NCBI GenBank assembly: GCA_017399105.1
Contig: JAFQEJ010000057.1
Coordinates: 124,001-188,000 of the forward strand
Reading direction: 5' to 3'
Length of the DNA: 64,000 nt
Origin: Clostridia bacterium
GTDB taxonomy: Bacteria > Bacillota > Clostridia > Oscillospirales > CAG-272
Made by a program: the position numbers and the translations under genes. Below are positions 1 to 8,064 of the stretch, in pieces. The first letter of the stretch is position 1, and each line of letters starts with the position of its first letter. A model generated the notes under the pieces. That model was not told the DNA's origin, did not search any database, and worked only from the letters and a program-made list of their open reading frames with translations.

Positions 1-2
1 GT

Positions 3-1013
3 ATTATAACATGCGTACTCAACAACGAGATTCATGTTGACCTCGGTGCAAAGTCGACAGGCGTTATTGCTTTCGATGAGCTTACCGATAACCCCCAGGC
101 AAAGCTTTCCGACCTGTATAAAGTTGGCGATGAGATCGAGGCTAAGGTCGTTAAGGTCAGCGACCTCGACGGCATCGCAACCCTTTCCAGAAAGCGCATT
201 GAGAAGGATCTGAACTGGCAGAAGATCGTTGAGGCAAGCACCTCCGGCGAGATTCTCGAGGGCAAGATCATTGAGGCTGTCAAGGGTGGTCTCATTATGT
301 CCATCAGCTTTGTACGCGTTTTCATCCCCGCTTCCCAGTCCGGTCTTCCCAAGGACGGCGACCTCAAGACTCTTGTAGGCACCACCCAGAAGTGCAAGAT
401 CATCGATATCAATGAGCAGAAGAACCGTGCAGTCGGTTCCATCAGAGCGGTTGCTTCCGAAGAGCGCAAGGCTAAGGCTGAGCAGTTCTGGAAAGAAATC
501 GAAGTTGGCAAGAAGTACGAGGGTACTGTTAAGTCTCTCACATCTTATGGCGCATTCGTTGATCTCGGTGGTGTCGACGGTATGGTACATTCTTCCGAGC
601 TTTCCTGGAGACGCATCAAGCATCCCTCCGAGGTTGTTAACGTTGGTGACGTGATCGTTGTTTACGTTAAGGAGTTCAATCCCGAAACAAAGCGCATCTC
701 CCTCGGCTATAAGACTGAAGAGAGCGATCCCTGGTACATCTTCACCAACAAGTACAGCGTAGGCGATGTTGCTAACGTCAAGATCGTCAGCATGATGCCC
801 TTCGGAGCATTTGCTGAGGTTGTTCCCGGCGCTGACGGTCTGATCCACATCTCTCAGATTGCTAAGGAAAAGATCGCTAAGCCCGAGGATGTACTTACCC
901 TTGGTCAGACTGTCGATGTCAAGATTATCGACATCGACATGGAAAAGCGCAAGATCAGCCTTTCCATCAGAGCACTCGATGAGGACGAGGCAGAAGAGAC
1001 AGACGCTGAATAA
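3..1013 (+). CDS. S1 RNA-binding-domain protein (ribosomal protein S1-like), 5' truncated by window edge
   Basis: The reading frame is open from the first bases of the window to a TAA at 1011-1013, leaving 336 residues of a protein that starts outside. Four S1/OB-fold repeats can be seen: the end of one (residues 1-52), then about 65-130, 155-225 and 240-310, each ending in the usual basic strand such as KRISLGYK or RKISLSIR. The repeats resemble ribosomal protein S1, which helps load mRNA on the 30S subunit. The C-terminus is acidic (DEDEAEETDAE). In many Clostridia this array is the C-terminal half of an IspH-S1 fusion (IspH is the last enzyme of the MEP isoprenoid pathway); whether that applies here cannot be seen because the N-terminus is missing. 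Confidence 0.85.
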   Translation: MITCVLNNEIHVDLGAKSTGVIAFDELTDNPQAKLSDLYKVGDEIEAKVVKVSDLDGIATLSRKRIEKDLNWQKIVEASTSGEILEGKIIEAVKGGLIMSISFVRVFIPASQSGLPKDGDLKTLVGTTQKCKIIDINEQKNRAVGSIRAVASEERKAKAEQFWKEIEVGKKYEGTVKSLTSYGAFVDLGGVDGMVHSSELSWRRIKHPSEVVNVGDVIVVYVKEFNPETKRISLGYKTEESDPWYIFTNKYSVGDVANVKIVSMMPFGAFAEVVPGADGLIHISQIAKEKIAKPEDVLTLGQTVDVKIIDIDMEKRKISLSIRALDEDEAEETDAE

Positions 1014-1031
1014 TCACAAAACAGCATCCAT

Positions 1032-1070
1032 AAAAGAGGTTCCGCATTTATGTGCGCAGCCTCTTTTTTT
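1032..1070 (+). terminator. Rho-independent terminator after the S1-repeat gene
   Basis: AAAGAGG and CCTCTTT arms around a loop of about 20 bases, followed by a run of seven T. It starts 18 bases after the stop codon. Confidence 0.8.
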
Positions 1071-1071
1071 G

Positions 1072-1100
1072 TTGCAAACGTCATGGATTTATGATACAAT
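1072..1100 (+). promoter_or_regulatory. Sigma-A-type promoter for the GH32 gene
   Basis: TTGCAA (1072-1077), 17-base spacer, TACAAT (1095-1100). It lies directly after the terminator of the previous gene and about 32 bases before the GH32 start codon. Confidence 0.65.
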
Positions 1101-1132
1101 GAAATAAAAATCATAACCGAGAGGTGATTTGC

Positions 1133-2743
1133 ATGAAAATAACTGTTACGAACCGCTATCTTCATATTCCGATCTGCGAAGCTGCAGAAAATCGCCGTAT
1201 GAATTTTATAAAAGACGGTCAGGTGTGTTACGGACTTGATATCAAGCCTGCATCCGACAACTATGATTTTGTTGCCAATATCGATCTTGCACGTTTTATG
1301 GGGGAAGAACTGGAGCTTGTTATTGAACCTGCCGCTGAAATCAAGCTCATTTTTGCCGATTTTCCTTATCCGAACGGAAATTATTCCGATATCAGGCGTC
1401 CGAAAGCGCACTTTACGGTACGTGAAGGCTGGACGAACGATCCCAACGGACTGGTAGAGTATATTTCACCTGCTACCGGTGAGCGCAGCTATCATATGTT
1501 CTTCCAGCACAACCCCTGTTCTTATCAATGGGGCAATATGCACTGGGGACATGCTACAAGCACCGATCTTATTCATTGGACGCAGCATGAGATTGCACTC
1601 TTTCCCGATGAGATGGGAGCGATGTTCTCGGGAAGTGCTGTTGTTGACAGGGAGAATCGCTCAGGCTTCAAAAACGATTCGGGTGAGGATCCCATTCTGC
1701 TCTTCTATACCGCTGCCGGCAATCCCTTTACACAATGTCTTGCATACTCCGCCAATGGGGGTAAAAGCTTTGTAAAATATGAGCACAATCCGATCATTCC
1801 TCACATTGCCGATTCAAATCGCGATCCTAAGGTTATCTACTGCGAGGAGCTGGGGAAATATCTGCTTGCTCTTTATTTGACCGAGGATGTCTACGCTATT
1901 TTTGCATCGGACGATTTTAAGCATTGGGATGAAATACAGCGTCTCTCTTTGCCCTTTGATAACGAATGTCCCGATCTTTATCCGCTGACCGTCGCAGAAA
2001 CAGGGGAGCGGAGATGGATTCTTTCGGGGGCACATCACCGTTATTTAGTGGGAGAATTTAAGAACGGCAGGTTTGTTCCTTCCCTCGAGACACGTAGTTT
2101 CGTTGAACAGGGATGCCGCTGTGACCGTCCCGGTGAAGATATCTTTACTGCAAACAGCAAATCCTATCTCTATGGATCGATCAGCTATGCCTCGCAGTCT
2201 TATTCCGATATTTCGGACGGAAGACGCATTAATGTGGCATGGAATCAGATCAATCCTCAGAACAGGCTTTTCTGTTGTCAGATGAGCCTTCCTATGGAGC
2301 ATACGCTGCACCTTTCAGGTGGCAATTACTATCTCTGTGCCAATCCTGTTATCGAGGTTGAATCGCTCTGCGAAGCGGCTGACAGCATCACCGTCACCCA
2401 AACAGCCGAATATTTTCTCGGTGCTGATGCCTACGATATCACGCTCAATGCTGCAGATGAAAGCTTTATTCTCAGCTTTGCAGGTTTGACACTGGAGATT
2501 GATGCGCCTCATAATATGATTCGTGCAAATGGCCAGCTTCTCTCACCGGTTAAGCTGATTCCGGACACCGGAATCCATCTCCGCCTGCTGCTTGATATGC
2601 ATTCCCTGGAGCTGTTCAGCGGAAAGGGCGAGGTTTGTGCGGCGCTGCCCATCTATATGGATGGCGACAGTAAGCTTCATGTGACGAACCACGGAGATCA
2701 TCCGATTGAAATTGTGATTAAAAAGCTGAAAAATATTCACTGA
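1133..2743 (+). CDS. Glycoside hydrolase family 32 (beta-fructosidase / sucrose-6-phosphate hydrolase type)
   Basis: GH32 enzymes hydrolyse beta-fructosyl bonds in sucrose, sucrose-6-phosphate, inulin or levan with retention. The signature residues are present: WTNDPNG with the nucleophile near D103, the transition-state RDP motif near 230-232 and the acid/base ECPD motif near E278. About 85 residues precede the first propeller blade and resemble the N-terminal extension (DUF4980-like) of some GH32 enzymes; a beta-sandwich follows the propeller. No signal peptide is visible, so the enzyme should act inside the cell. ATG 1133 is chosen because AGAGGTGA ends five bases upstream; the GTG at 1124 lies inside that ribosome site. 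Sucrose PTS, permease and fructokinase genes are absent nearby, so the substrate is open. The next gene follows after 64 bases and may be co-transcribed. Confidence 0.92.
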   Translation: MKITVTNRYLHIPICEAAENRRMNFIKDGQVCYGLDIKPASDNYDFVANIDLARFMGEELELVIEPAAEIKLIFADFPYPNGNYSDIRRPKAHFTVREGWTNDPNGLVEYISPATGERSYHMFFQHNPCSYQWGNMHWGHATSTDLIHWTQHEIALFPDEMGAMFSGSAVVDRENRSGFKNDSGEDPILLFYTAAGNPFTQCLAYSANGGKSFVKYEHNPIIPHIADSNRDPKVIYCEELGKYLLALYLTEDVYAIFASDDFKHWDEIQRLSLPFDNECPDLYPLTVAETGERRWILSGAHHRYLVGEFKNGRFVPSLETRSFVEQGCRCDRPGEDIFTANSKSYLYGSISYASQSYSDISDGRRINVAWNQINPQNRLFCCQMSLPMEHTLHLSGGNYYLCANPVIEVESLCEAADSITVTQTAEYFLGADAYDITLNAADESFILSFAGLTLEIDAPHNMIRANGQLLSPVKLIPDTGIHLRLLLDMHSLELFSGKGEVCAALPIYMDGDSKLHVTNHGDHPIEIVIKKLKNIH

Positions 2744-2807
2744 AATCTCCAACCGAATCCTTTCCTCGGTTACATAATAGGCAAGATCGCAAAAAGGGAG
2801 CTAAACA

Positions 2808-4439
2808 ATGACCGAGCAAAATGTCCTGATTGAGCAGTATGAATCTGAGTATATCGCCAAGGTATACGGCTTTTGCCGCATGAAGCTTGGCGGTGACAGT
2901 GAGGCAGCCGATATGGCGCAGGAGATCTCACTGCAGGTGATCCGATCGATTCGCGGCGGGTATCCTGTGGAGAATCTGGGCGCCTTTGTATGGAGCGTCT
3001 CCAATCATGTGTTCTGCAACCTGCTCAGATCGCGCAAGCGCAGTCGTGTTGTCTATGGCGCGGATTATATGCCGGTCTATGGCATGATCCCGTCTGAGGA
3101 TGACCCCGAAGCGGAATGGATCCGCCGCGAAGAGGTTGTACTCCTGCGCCGTCAGCTTGCCATGATGCAGAAAAACTGGCGGCAGACAATCATCCTGCAT
3201 TATTTTGAGGAGCGCTCCTGTGATGATATTGCAGGAAAGCTGGGCGTGCCGGTCGGCACGGTCAAATGGTGGCTGTACGATGCTCGAAAAGCGATCAGGA
3301 AAGGAATGAATCAAATGAATGAAACGTTCGGTGAAAAGAGTTATCGTCCCGGAAAACTGTGTATAAGCTGTCAATATACTCCGGGGGCTGATGGAGAGCC
3401 CATGAGCTGTGCGAAGAGTCTGCTCAATCAGAATATCCTGCTTGCTGCTTATAAAAAGCCGCTTACCATCCGTGAGCTTTGCGGTGAGCTTGGTATAGCT
3501 GCTCCTTATATGGAGGATGCGGTTGCTTATCTGGTGGAAAACCAACTGATGCGCGAAGCGGAAGCAGAGAAGTACCAGACCGATTTTGTCATTATGCCCG
3601 GCGCTAACGGCGAACTGGGAAATCGAATCTATCGTGAGAATTTTCCTGCGTTCGGCAAGGCGCTGTTTGCTTTCCTCGAGGAGCACCGCAAAGAGCTGAC
3701 CTCGCCTGCCATCAATCCTGCGGGATTCACCTGGGAGCGACTGCTGTGGGTTTATATTCAGGTGATCGTTTGCCATGCAATCGATCATTATCGCATTAAA
3801 GTATGTGATGTAGCCTGCGGTGACCGCATCCCATATCGCCCCAACGGTGGCAGATGGATTGCACTTGGCTTTGATGACAGCATCAATCCGAACACGCAGG
3901 AATGGCATGATTATCATCCCTCGGATGGTCCGGTTCATCGCAGCGGTGGTGTGCAGGGGTATTTCCATAAATGGAGCGGCACAAGTTCACAGACCTATTT
4001 TGATCTGCCCGAAGAAGTATTCGATCTTTGCCGACGATTTGCAGAAGGGAAGCTTGATACAGATGCGCTTACCGAGGAAGATAAGTTTCATTTTGGCATT
4101 GCCATCGAAAAGAAGCTTATCACAAGGACGGAGCAGGGCTATCGGCAGAACTACTATTATGCTAATACAGGTGCCTGCAAGCGTCTTATTGCGATAGCGG
4201 AAGACTTCTATTCTATTGCAAAGCCTTACTTTGATGCCGCATGGAAGCTGGTGCTCGACATCTATCTTCCCACGATGCCAAAGCATCTCGAATGGCAGAA
4301 GGGCAATCTCTTCGCCAACAATTTGAATATGTTCATCAACTGTTCCTATTATGATGCGGTGAAGGAAGGATTGCTGTCCGAGCCGGATGACAACCGATAT
4401 TGGCTGAGTCTTTTCCTCTTCGATCGCGAAGCAATATAA
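2808..4439 (+). CDS. ECF-like sigma-70 factor with a long C-terminal winged-helix-like extension (copy 1)
   Basis: 543 residues, roughly three times a normal ECF sigma factor. Residues 1-75 look like sigma region 2 (DMAQEISLQVIRSI, then AFVWSVSNHVFCNLLRSR). Residues 108-165 look like region 4, with helix-turn-helix CDDIAGKLGVPVGTVKWWLY. A Cys-bearing linker follows (CISC at 185-188, C201), then a winged-helix-like block at about 203-262 (TIRELCGELGIAAPYMEDAV). The remaining 280 residues contain a second possible wing near 420-450 and many aromatic and His residues; I recognise no named domain. A paralogue of the same layout lies at 31457-33058 on the minus strand. Inside the gene, AGGAAAGGA (3297-3305) stands nine bases before an in-frame ATG at 3315, so the C-terminal 374 residues could be translated alone. 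No anti-sigma gene is adjacent. The sigma assignment is firm; the role of the extension is unknown. Confidence 0.85.
   Translation: MTEQNVLIEQYESEYIAKVYGFCRMKLGGDSEAADMAQEISLQVIRSIRGGYPVENLGAFVWSVSNHVFCNLLRSRKRSRVVYGADYMPVYGMIPSEDDPEAEWIRREEVVLLRRQLAMMQKNWRQTIILHYFEERSCDDIAGKLGVPVGTVKWWLYDARKAIRKGMNQMNETFGEKSYRPGKLCISCQYTPGADGEPMSCAKSLLNQNILLAAYKKPLTIRELCGELGIAAPYMEDAVAYLVENQLMREAEAEKYQTDFVIMPGANGELGNRIYRENFPAFGKALFAFLEEHRKELTSPAINPAGFTWERLLWVYIQVIVCHAIDHYRIKVCDVACGDRIPYRPNGGRWIALGFDDSINPNTQEWHDYHPSDGPVHRSGGVQGYFHKWSGTSSQTYFDLPEEVFDLCRRFAEGKLDTDALTEEDKFHFGIAIEKKLITRTEQGYRQNYYYANTGACKRLIAIAEDFYSIAKPYFDAAWKLVLDIYLPTMPKHLEWQKGNLFANNLNMFINCSYYDAVKEGLLSEPDDNRYWLSLFLFDREAI
3315..4439 (+). other. 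Possible internally initiated C-terminal product of sigma copy 1
   Basis: In-frame ATG 3315 is preceded by AGGAAAGGA with a nine-base gap and falls just after the sigma region 4 helix. Initiation here would give a 374-residue protein with the Cys linker, the winged-helix-like block and the C-terminal region but no sigma core. Another in-frame ATG is at 3306. The matching arrangement in copy 2 is the main reason for listing it; no experiment supports it. Confidence 0.3.
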
Positions 4440-4458
4440 ATACACAAAACAAAAAGGG

Positions 4459-4487
4459 GCTGTTGCAAATTTTTCATTTGCAACAGC
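4459..4487 (-). terminator. Perfect hairpin, minus-strand terminator for the DUF6514-like gene
   Basis: Arms GCTGTTGCAAAT (4459-4470) and ATTTGCAACAGC (4476-4487) pair perfectly. On the minus strand the hairpin is followed by CCCCTTTTTGTTTTG, as expected for a rho-independent terminator reading out of the minus-strand gene at 4551-4777. It would also stop antisense transcription into the sigma gene. Confidence 0.65.
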
Positions 4488-4511
4488 TCAGCCACAAAAT
4501 TTTCGATATTC

Positions 4512-4550
4512 AAGGGACTGTCGCATGTAAATGCGACAGTCCCTTTTTGC
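4512..4550 (+). terminator. Strong hairpin, plus-strand terminator for sigma copy 1
   Basis: Fifteen-base perfect arms AAGGGACTGTCGCAT (4512-4526) and ATGCGACAGTCCCTT (4531-4545) with a four-base loop, followed by Ts. It ends at the stop codon of the convergent gene at 4551. Confidence 0.75.
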
Positions 4551-4777
4551 TTATACCGCGCAGAGCAGATCATAAATCGCCTCATCGAGCTGAATCGGAT
4601 CAAGCTTCAATCTTGTGCAGAGTGAAGCAAAATCATTGGCTTCTTTCTCATTCATTGTGACATCGGGCACCCGTCTGATTGTGCGTCCATCCTCACGCAC
4701 TTCAATACCATAGGAGATGTAAAGCTCTCCCGATTCATTTTGATTTCTTCTTTCACTGCGATATATTCAATCTGCAT
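4551..4777 (-). pseudogene. DUF6514-like small protein interrupted by a one-base frameshift
   Basis: From ATG 4777 the minus strand reads MQIEYIAVKEEIK and then leaves frame. The next frame continues ESGELYISYGIEVREDGR and runs to a stop at 4551-4553, ending DPIQLDEAIYDLLCAV. Joined, the two parts give about 75 residues that fit my recollection of the clostridial DUF6514 family (a 'YGIEV' strand, then a helical C-terminus). The frames meet at a run of four A on the coding strand (4738-4741); five A would restore one frame. The gene has its own consensus promoter and terminator, so it was recently intact, or the base is a sequencing error. Function of the family is unknown. Confidence 0.6.
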
Positions 4778-4813
4778 GTTGTCCACCCATCCCTTGTTTT
4801 TTGTTGTTACCTT

Positions 4814-4842
4814 ATTTTACCATAAATCGAGCTGAAAGTCAA
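4814..4842 (-). promoter_or_regulatory. Sigma-A promoter of the DUF6514-like gene
   Basis: Reading the minus strand: TTGACT (4842-4837), 17-base spacer, TAAAAT (4819-4814). The start codon lies about 37 bases downstream of the -10 box. Confidence 0.75.
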
Positions 4843-4898
4843 TATCAAAATAGAAAATTTTAACAAAAATAGAAAAATATAGAAATGTTGTAGCAAAC

Positions 4899-4936
4899 AA
4901 AAAGACCGCAGAAGCATCGAAATGCAATCTGCGGTC
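4899..4936 (-). terminator. Terminator of the arginine gene cluster after argF
   Basis: Arms GACCGCAGA (4904-4912) and TCTGCGGTC (4928-4936). On the minus strand the hairpin is followed by TTTTTG. It starts 19 bases past the argF stop. Confidence 0.85.
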
Positions 4937-4954
4937 GAAAAAGCAAATGATTGA

Positions 4955-5860
4955 TTAGCCGAGCAGCTTGACGAGGACAGCTTTCTGTGCGTGGAGTCTG
5001 TTCTCAGCCTCTTCAAAGATCTCGTTGGCATGTGCCTCGAATACCTTTGCGGTGATTTCCTCTTCGCGGTGAGCGGGCAGACAGTGCTGAACCATAGCAT
5101 CCTTGGCAGCTACATCCATCACTTCATCGTTGATCTGGTAGCCCTTGAAGGCAATCTTGCGAGCCTCAGCTTCGCCTTCCATGCCCATGCTCGACCAGAC
5201 ATCGGTGAAGATGACATCGGCGCCCTGTGCAGCCTCCAGCACCTTATCGGTCATGAAGAATGAATCGCCGCAGTCAGCAGCAAAGGAGAGCACCTTGGGA
5301 TCGGGTCTGTAGCCCTCGGGGCAGGCAATCGAAACCTGCATGCCGACCTTCAGACCGCCGACGATGAGAGAGTTTGCCATGTTGTTGCCGTCGCCGATGT
5401 AGCACATCTTGAGACCTTCAAAGCCGCCCTTGAATTCGCGGATGGTGAGCAGGTCTGCCAGCACCTGGCAGGGATGACAGTAATCGGTAAGACCGTTGAT
5501 AACCGGAATGCTGCCGTACTTCGCCAGATCTTCAACTTCCTGCTGTGCGAAGGTGCGAATCATAATGCCGTCGAGATAGCGGGAGAGTACGCGGGCGGTA
5601 TCTTCAACAGGCTCGCCGCGGCCGATCTGCAGATCGCGGGAGGAGAGGAACATTGCCTGACCGCCAAGCTGATACATGCCTGCTTCAAAGGAGACGCGAG
5701 TTCTGGTGGAGGCCTTCTGGAAGATCATACCGAGGGTCTTACCGGAAAGCTTCTTGTGCTCGATACCGTTCTTGCGCTCATACTTGAGCTGAGATGCCAG
5801 GTTGAGAATGTCAATGATTTCGGCCTTTGAAAGGTCGGACAGTTTTAAGAGATGGTTCAT
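4955..5860 (-). CDS. argF: Ornithine carbamoyltransferase
   Basis: Transfers the carbamoyl group of carbamoyl phosphate to ornithine to give citrulline, in the cytosol. The carbamoyl-phosphate site STRTR is at residues 51-55 and the ornithine-side HCLPAHR motif at 259-265. The length of 301 residues is normal for the family. ATG 5860 has AAAGGA eight bases upstream. It is the last gene of the minus-strand arginine cluster, 43 bases after argD, and is followed by a terminator. The neighbours are all biosynthetic, which favours argF over a catabolic arcB. Confidence 0.96.
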   Translation of the reverse strand: MNHLLKLSDLSKAEIIDILNLASQLKYERKNGIEHKKLSGKTLGMIFQKASTRTRVSFEAGMYQLGGQAMFLSSRDLQIGRGEPVEDTARVLSRYLDGIMIRTFAQQEVEDLAKYGSIPVINGLTDYCHPCQVLADLLTIREFKGGFEGLKMCYIGDGNNMANSLIVGGLKVGMQVSIACPEGYRPDPKVLSFAADCGDSFFMTDKVLEAAQGADVIFTDVWSSMGMEGEAEARKIAFKGYQINDEVMDVAAKDAMVQHCLPAHREEEITAKVFEAHANEIFEEAENRLHAQKAVLVKLLG

Positions 5861-5903
5861 GGTAATATCCTTTCAAGTTATATTTTGGGTAAGAGAAAGG
5901 CTC

Positions 5904-7094
5904 TCAACCTTCACTCTCAAGAGATTTTTTAAGAATTGTAAGACCGTCGTCGATCTCATCATAGGAGATTGTCAGCGGAGGAAGCAGGCGGAGTACATCC
6001 GAGCCTGCGGTCAGTGTGAGAAGACCGTTATCGAAGGCTCTGTGCAGGACATCCTTGGGAGATTCTCCCTTGATCTGAATGCCGATCATGAGACCTCTTC
6101 CGCGAATCTCTCCGACATTGGGGAGGTCCCATGCCTTGATTCGGCCGCGGATGTATTCGCCCTTGTCGCGGATCTCGAAGAGAAATTTATCGTCGCATAC
6201 ACGGGAAAGCACTTCCTTTGCGCCTGCCGCAGCAACGGGGTTGCCGCCGAAGGTGGTGCCGTGCTGACCTGCCGAGAGGGTAGCTTCGCACTTTTCACCG
6301 ACCATAAAGACGCCGATGGGGAGTCCGCCGCCGAGTCCCTTGGCAAGTGTGAGGATGTCGGGGAGAATATCGCTGTACTGATAACCGAACATCATTCCAG
6401 TGCGGGCGATGCCGGTCTGTACCTCGTCGAGAATCAGCAGAATATCCTTTTCTTCAGTGATACTGCGAAGCGCTTTCATGTAATCGTCGGTGAGGATATT
6501 GACGCCGCCCTCACCCTGAATCGGCTCAGCCATGACTGCACAGACATCCTCGGTGAGCGCTTCCTTCAGTGCATCGAGATTGTTTGCGGGGACATATTTG
6601 AAGCCTTCGGTGAAGGGGAAGAAGAAGTCGTGGAAGACATCCTGACCTGTCGCTGCCAGCGTGGTTACTGTGCGTCCGTGGAAGGAGGAGCAAAGGGTGA
6701 TGATGGTGGCGCGTCCTTTGCCATACTTATCATAGCTGTACTTACGGGCAACCTTAATTGCGCCCTCGTTTGCTTCAGCTCCCGAATTGCCGAAAAATGC
6801 GCGCTTCATACCCGATGCTTTCACCAGCATTTCAGCGACCTCACCTGTGGGGGACGAGTAGTAATAGTTGGAGAAATGCTGAATTTTCCAGAGCTGTTTG
6901 GTTACGGCGTCAGCCCAGCCTTCATCCACAAAGCCAAGGGAGTTTACACCGATGCCCGAGGTGAAGTCGATATAAACCTTTCCGTCTTCATCGGTGAGTC
7001 TTGCGCCCTTGCCGTGAGCAGGAACCAACGGAAGGCGTCCGTAGGTCTGCATCATATATTGCTTATCCAGCTCGATTGCTTTATCGTGTGTCAT
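5904..7094 (-). CDS. argD: Acetylornithine aminotransferase
   Basis: PLP enzyme converting N-acetylglutamate semialdehyde and glutamate to N-acetylornithine and 2-oxoglutarate. Class III aminotransferase signatures are present: GNSGAEAN near 102-109, DEVQTG at 223-228 and the PLP-binding lysine K252 in TLAKGLGGG. Length 396 residues is typical. It follows argB by 14 bases with a short AAAGG ribosome site. Succinyl- or other omega-amino specificities cannot be excluded from sequence, but the context is clear. Confidence 0.95.
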   Translation of the reverse strand: MTHDKAIELDKQYMMQTYGRLPLVPAHGKGARLTDEDGKVYIDFTSGIGVNSLGFVDEGWADAVTKQLWKIQHFSNYYYSSPTGEVAEMLVKASGMKRAFFGNSGAEANEGAIKVARKYSYDKYGKGRATIITLCSSFHGRTVTTLAATGQDVFHDFFFPFTEGFKYVPANNLDALKEALTEDVCAVMAEPIQGEGGVNILTDDYMKALRSITEEKDILLILDEVQTGIARTGMMFGYQYSDILPDILTLAKGLGGGLPIGVFMVGEKCEATLSAGQHGTTFGGNPVAAAGAKEVLSRVCDDKFLFEIRDKGEYIRGRIKAWDLPNVGEIRGRGLMIGIQIKGESPKDVLHRAFDNGLLTLTAGSDVLRLLPPLTISYDEIDDGLTILKKSLESEG

Positions 7095-7108
7095 AAAATC
7101 TGCCTTTC

Positions 7109-7975
7109 TTATAGCTTGAACATGGTGCCGATTCCTTCATCCGAGAGAAGCTCGATGAGGATGGAGTGGGGAATTCTGCCGTCAATGACGATGGTCTTTT
7201 CAATGCCGCCCTTGACTGCGTCCACACAGCACTGCACCTTGGGGATCATGCCGCCGCTGATGATGCCTTCTTCGATCAGTCCATCCACTTCGCTTACCTT
7301 GATTTCGGCCATCAGCGTATTTTCGTCGTGAACATCACGCATGATGCCTCGGATATCCGTAAGAAGCATCAGGTTCTGCGCGCCCAGTGCTACCGCAATT
7401 TTTGCTGCAGCCACATCGGCATTGATGTTATAGACAGGATTGCCGTCCTCGCCGTATGCGACGGTGGAAACAACAGGGATGTATCCCTTGGAGATTACAT
7501 CGTTGACGATGGAAATATCAATGTCAGTGATCTCGCCCACGTTGCCGTAATCGTGCTCGCCGTCTATCAGCTTCTTTGCTTTGATCAGACCGCCGTCAAT
7601 ACCGCAAAGTCCGACCGCACGGCCGCCGATGTGCTCGATATGGTTGACCAGATCCTTATTGGTTTTGCCGGCGAGAACCATCTGTACAATTTCAACCGTT
7701 TCATCATCGGTGTAGCGCATGCCGTTGATGAATTTGCTTTCTTTGCCCACGCGCTTGAGCATGTCCGAAATTTCGGGACCGCCGCCGTGAACCAGCACTA
7801 CATGGATGCCGACCAATTGGAGAAGCACGATATCACTGATGACTGCAGCCTTCAGCTCCTCACTTGTCATTGCGTTGCCGCCATACTTGACGACTACAGT
7901 TTTGCCGTAATATTTCTGAATGTAAGGCAGCGCCTGATTGAGTACACTCGCCTTATCCGAATTGGAAATCAGCAT
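7109..7975 (-). CDS. argB: Acetylglutamate kinase
   Basis: Phosphorylates the gamma-carboxylate of N-acetylglutamate and is often the arginine-feedback step. Amino-acid-kinase motifs are visible: KYGGNAM from K30, GGGPEIS near 64-70, and the C-terminal segment ISGGMIPKV. The 288 residues include a short N-terminal helix before the core, as found in arginine-sensitive hexameric enzymes, so feedback inhibition is plausible but not shown. It lies between argJ and argD; a perfect 12-base stem-loop sits in the gap to argJ. Confidence 0.96.
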   Translation of the reverse strand: MLISNSDKASVLNQALPYIQKYYGKTVVVKYGGNAMTSEELKAAVISDIVLLQLVGIHVVLVHGGGPEISDMLKRVGKESKFINGMRYTDDETVEIVQMVLAGKTNKDLVNHIEHIGGRAVGLCGIDGGLIKAKKLIDGEHDYGNVGEITDIDISIVNDVISKGYIPVVSTVAYGEDGNPVYNINADVAAAKIAVALGAQNLMLLTDIRGIMRDVHDENTLMAEIKVSEVDGLIEEGIISGGMIPKVQCCVDAVKGGIEKTIVIDGRIPHSILIELLSDEGIGTMFKL

Positions 7976-8031
7976 GTTTGGAAATTCCTTTCTTTATGTC
8001 GAAGTTGGATTTCGCTCGTATAAAACTTTGT

Positions 8032-8064
8032 AGAAGTTAAATCAACTCCATCGATTTAACTTCT
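8032..8064 (-). other. Perfect stem-loop spanning the argJ stop codon
   Basis: On the minus strand AGAAGTTAAATC and GATTTAACTTCT form a 12-base perfect stem with a nine-base loop; the argJ TAA lies inside the 5' arm. There is no T-run directly after it, so it looks more like an mRNA processing or stability element than a terminator. Confidence 0.5.

Noticed and set aside
5802..7331. Plus-strand open frame of about 509 codons opposite argF and argD
   Set aside because: It lies antisense to two complete, recognisable enzymes, has no family signature and no ribosome site. Codon bias in this genome leaves long open antisense frames.
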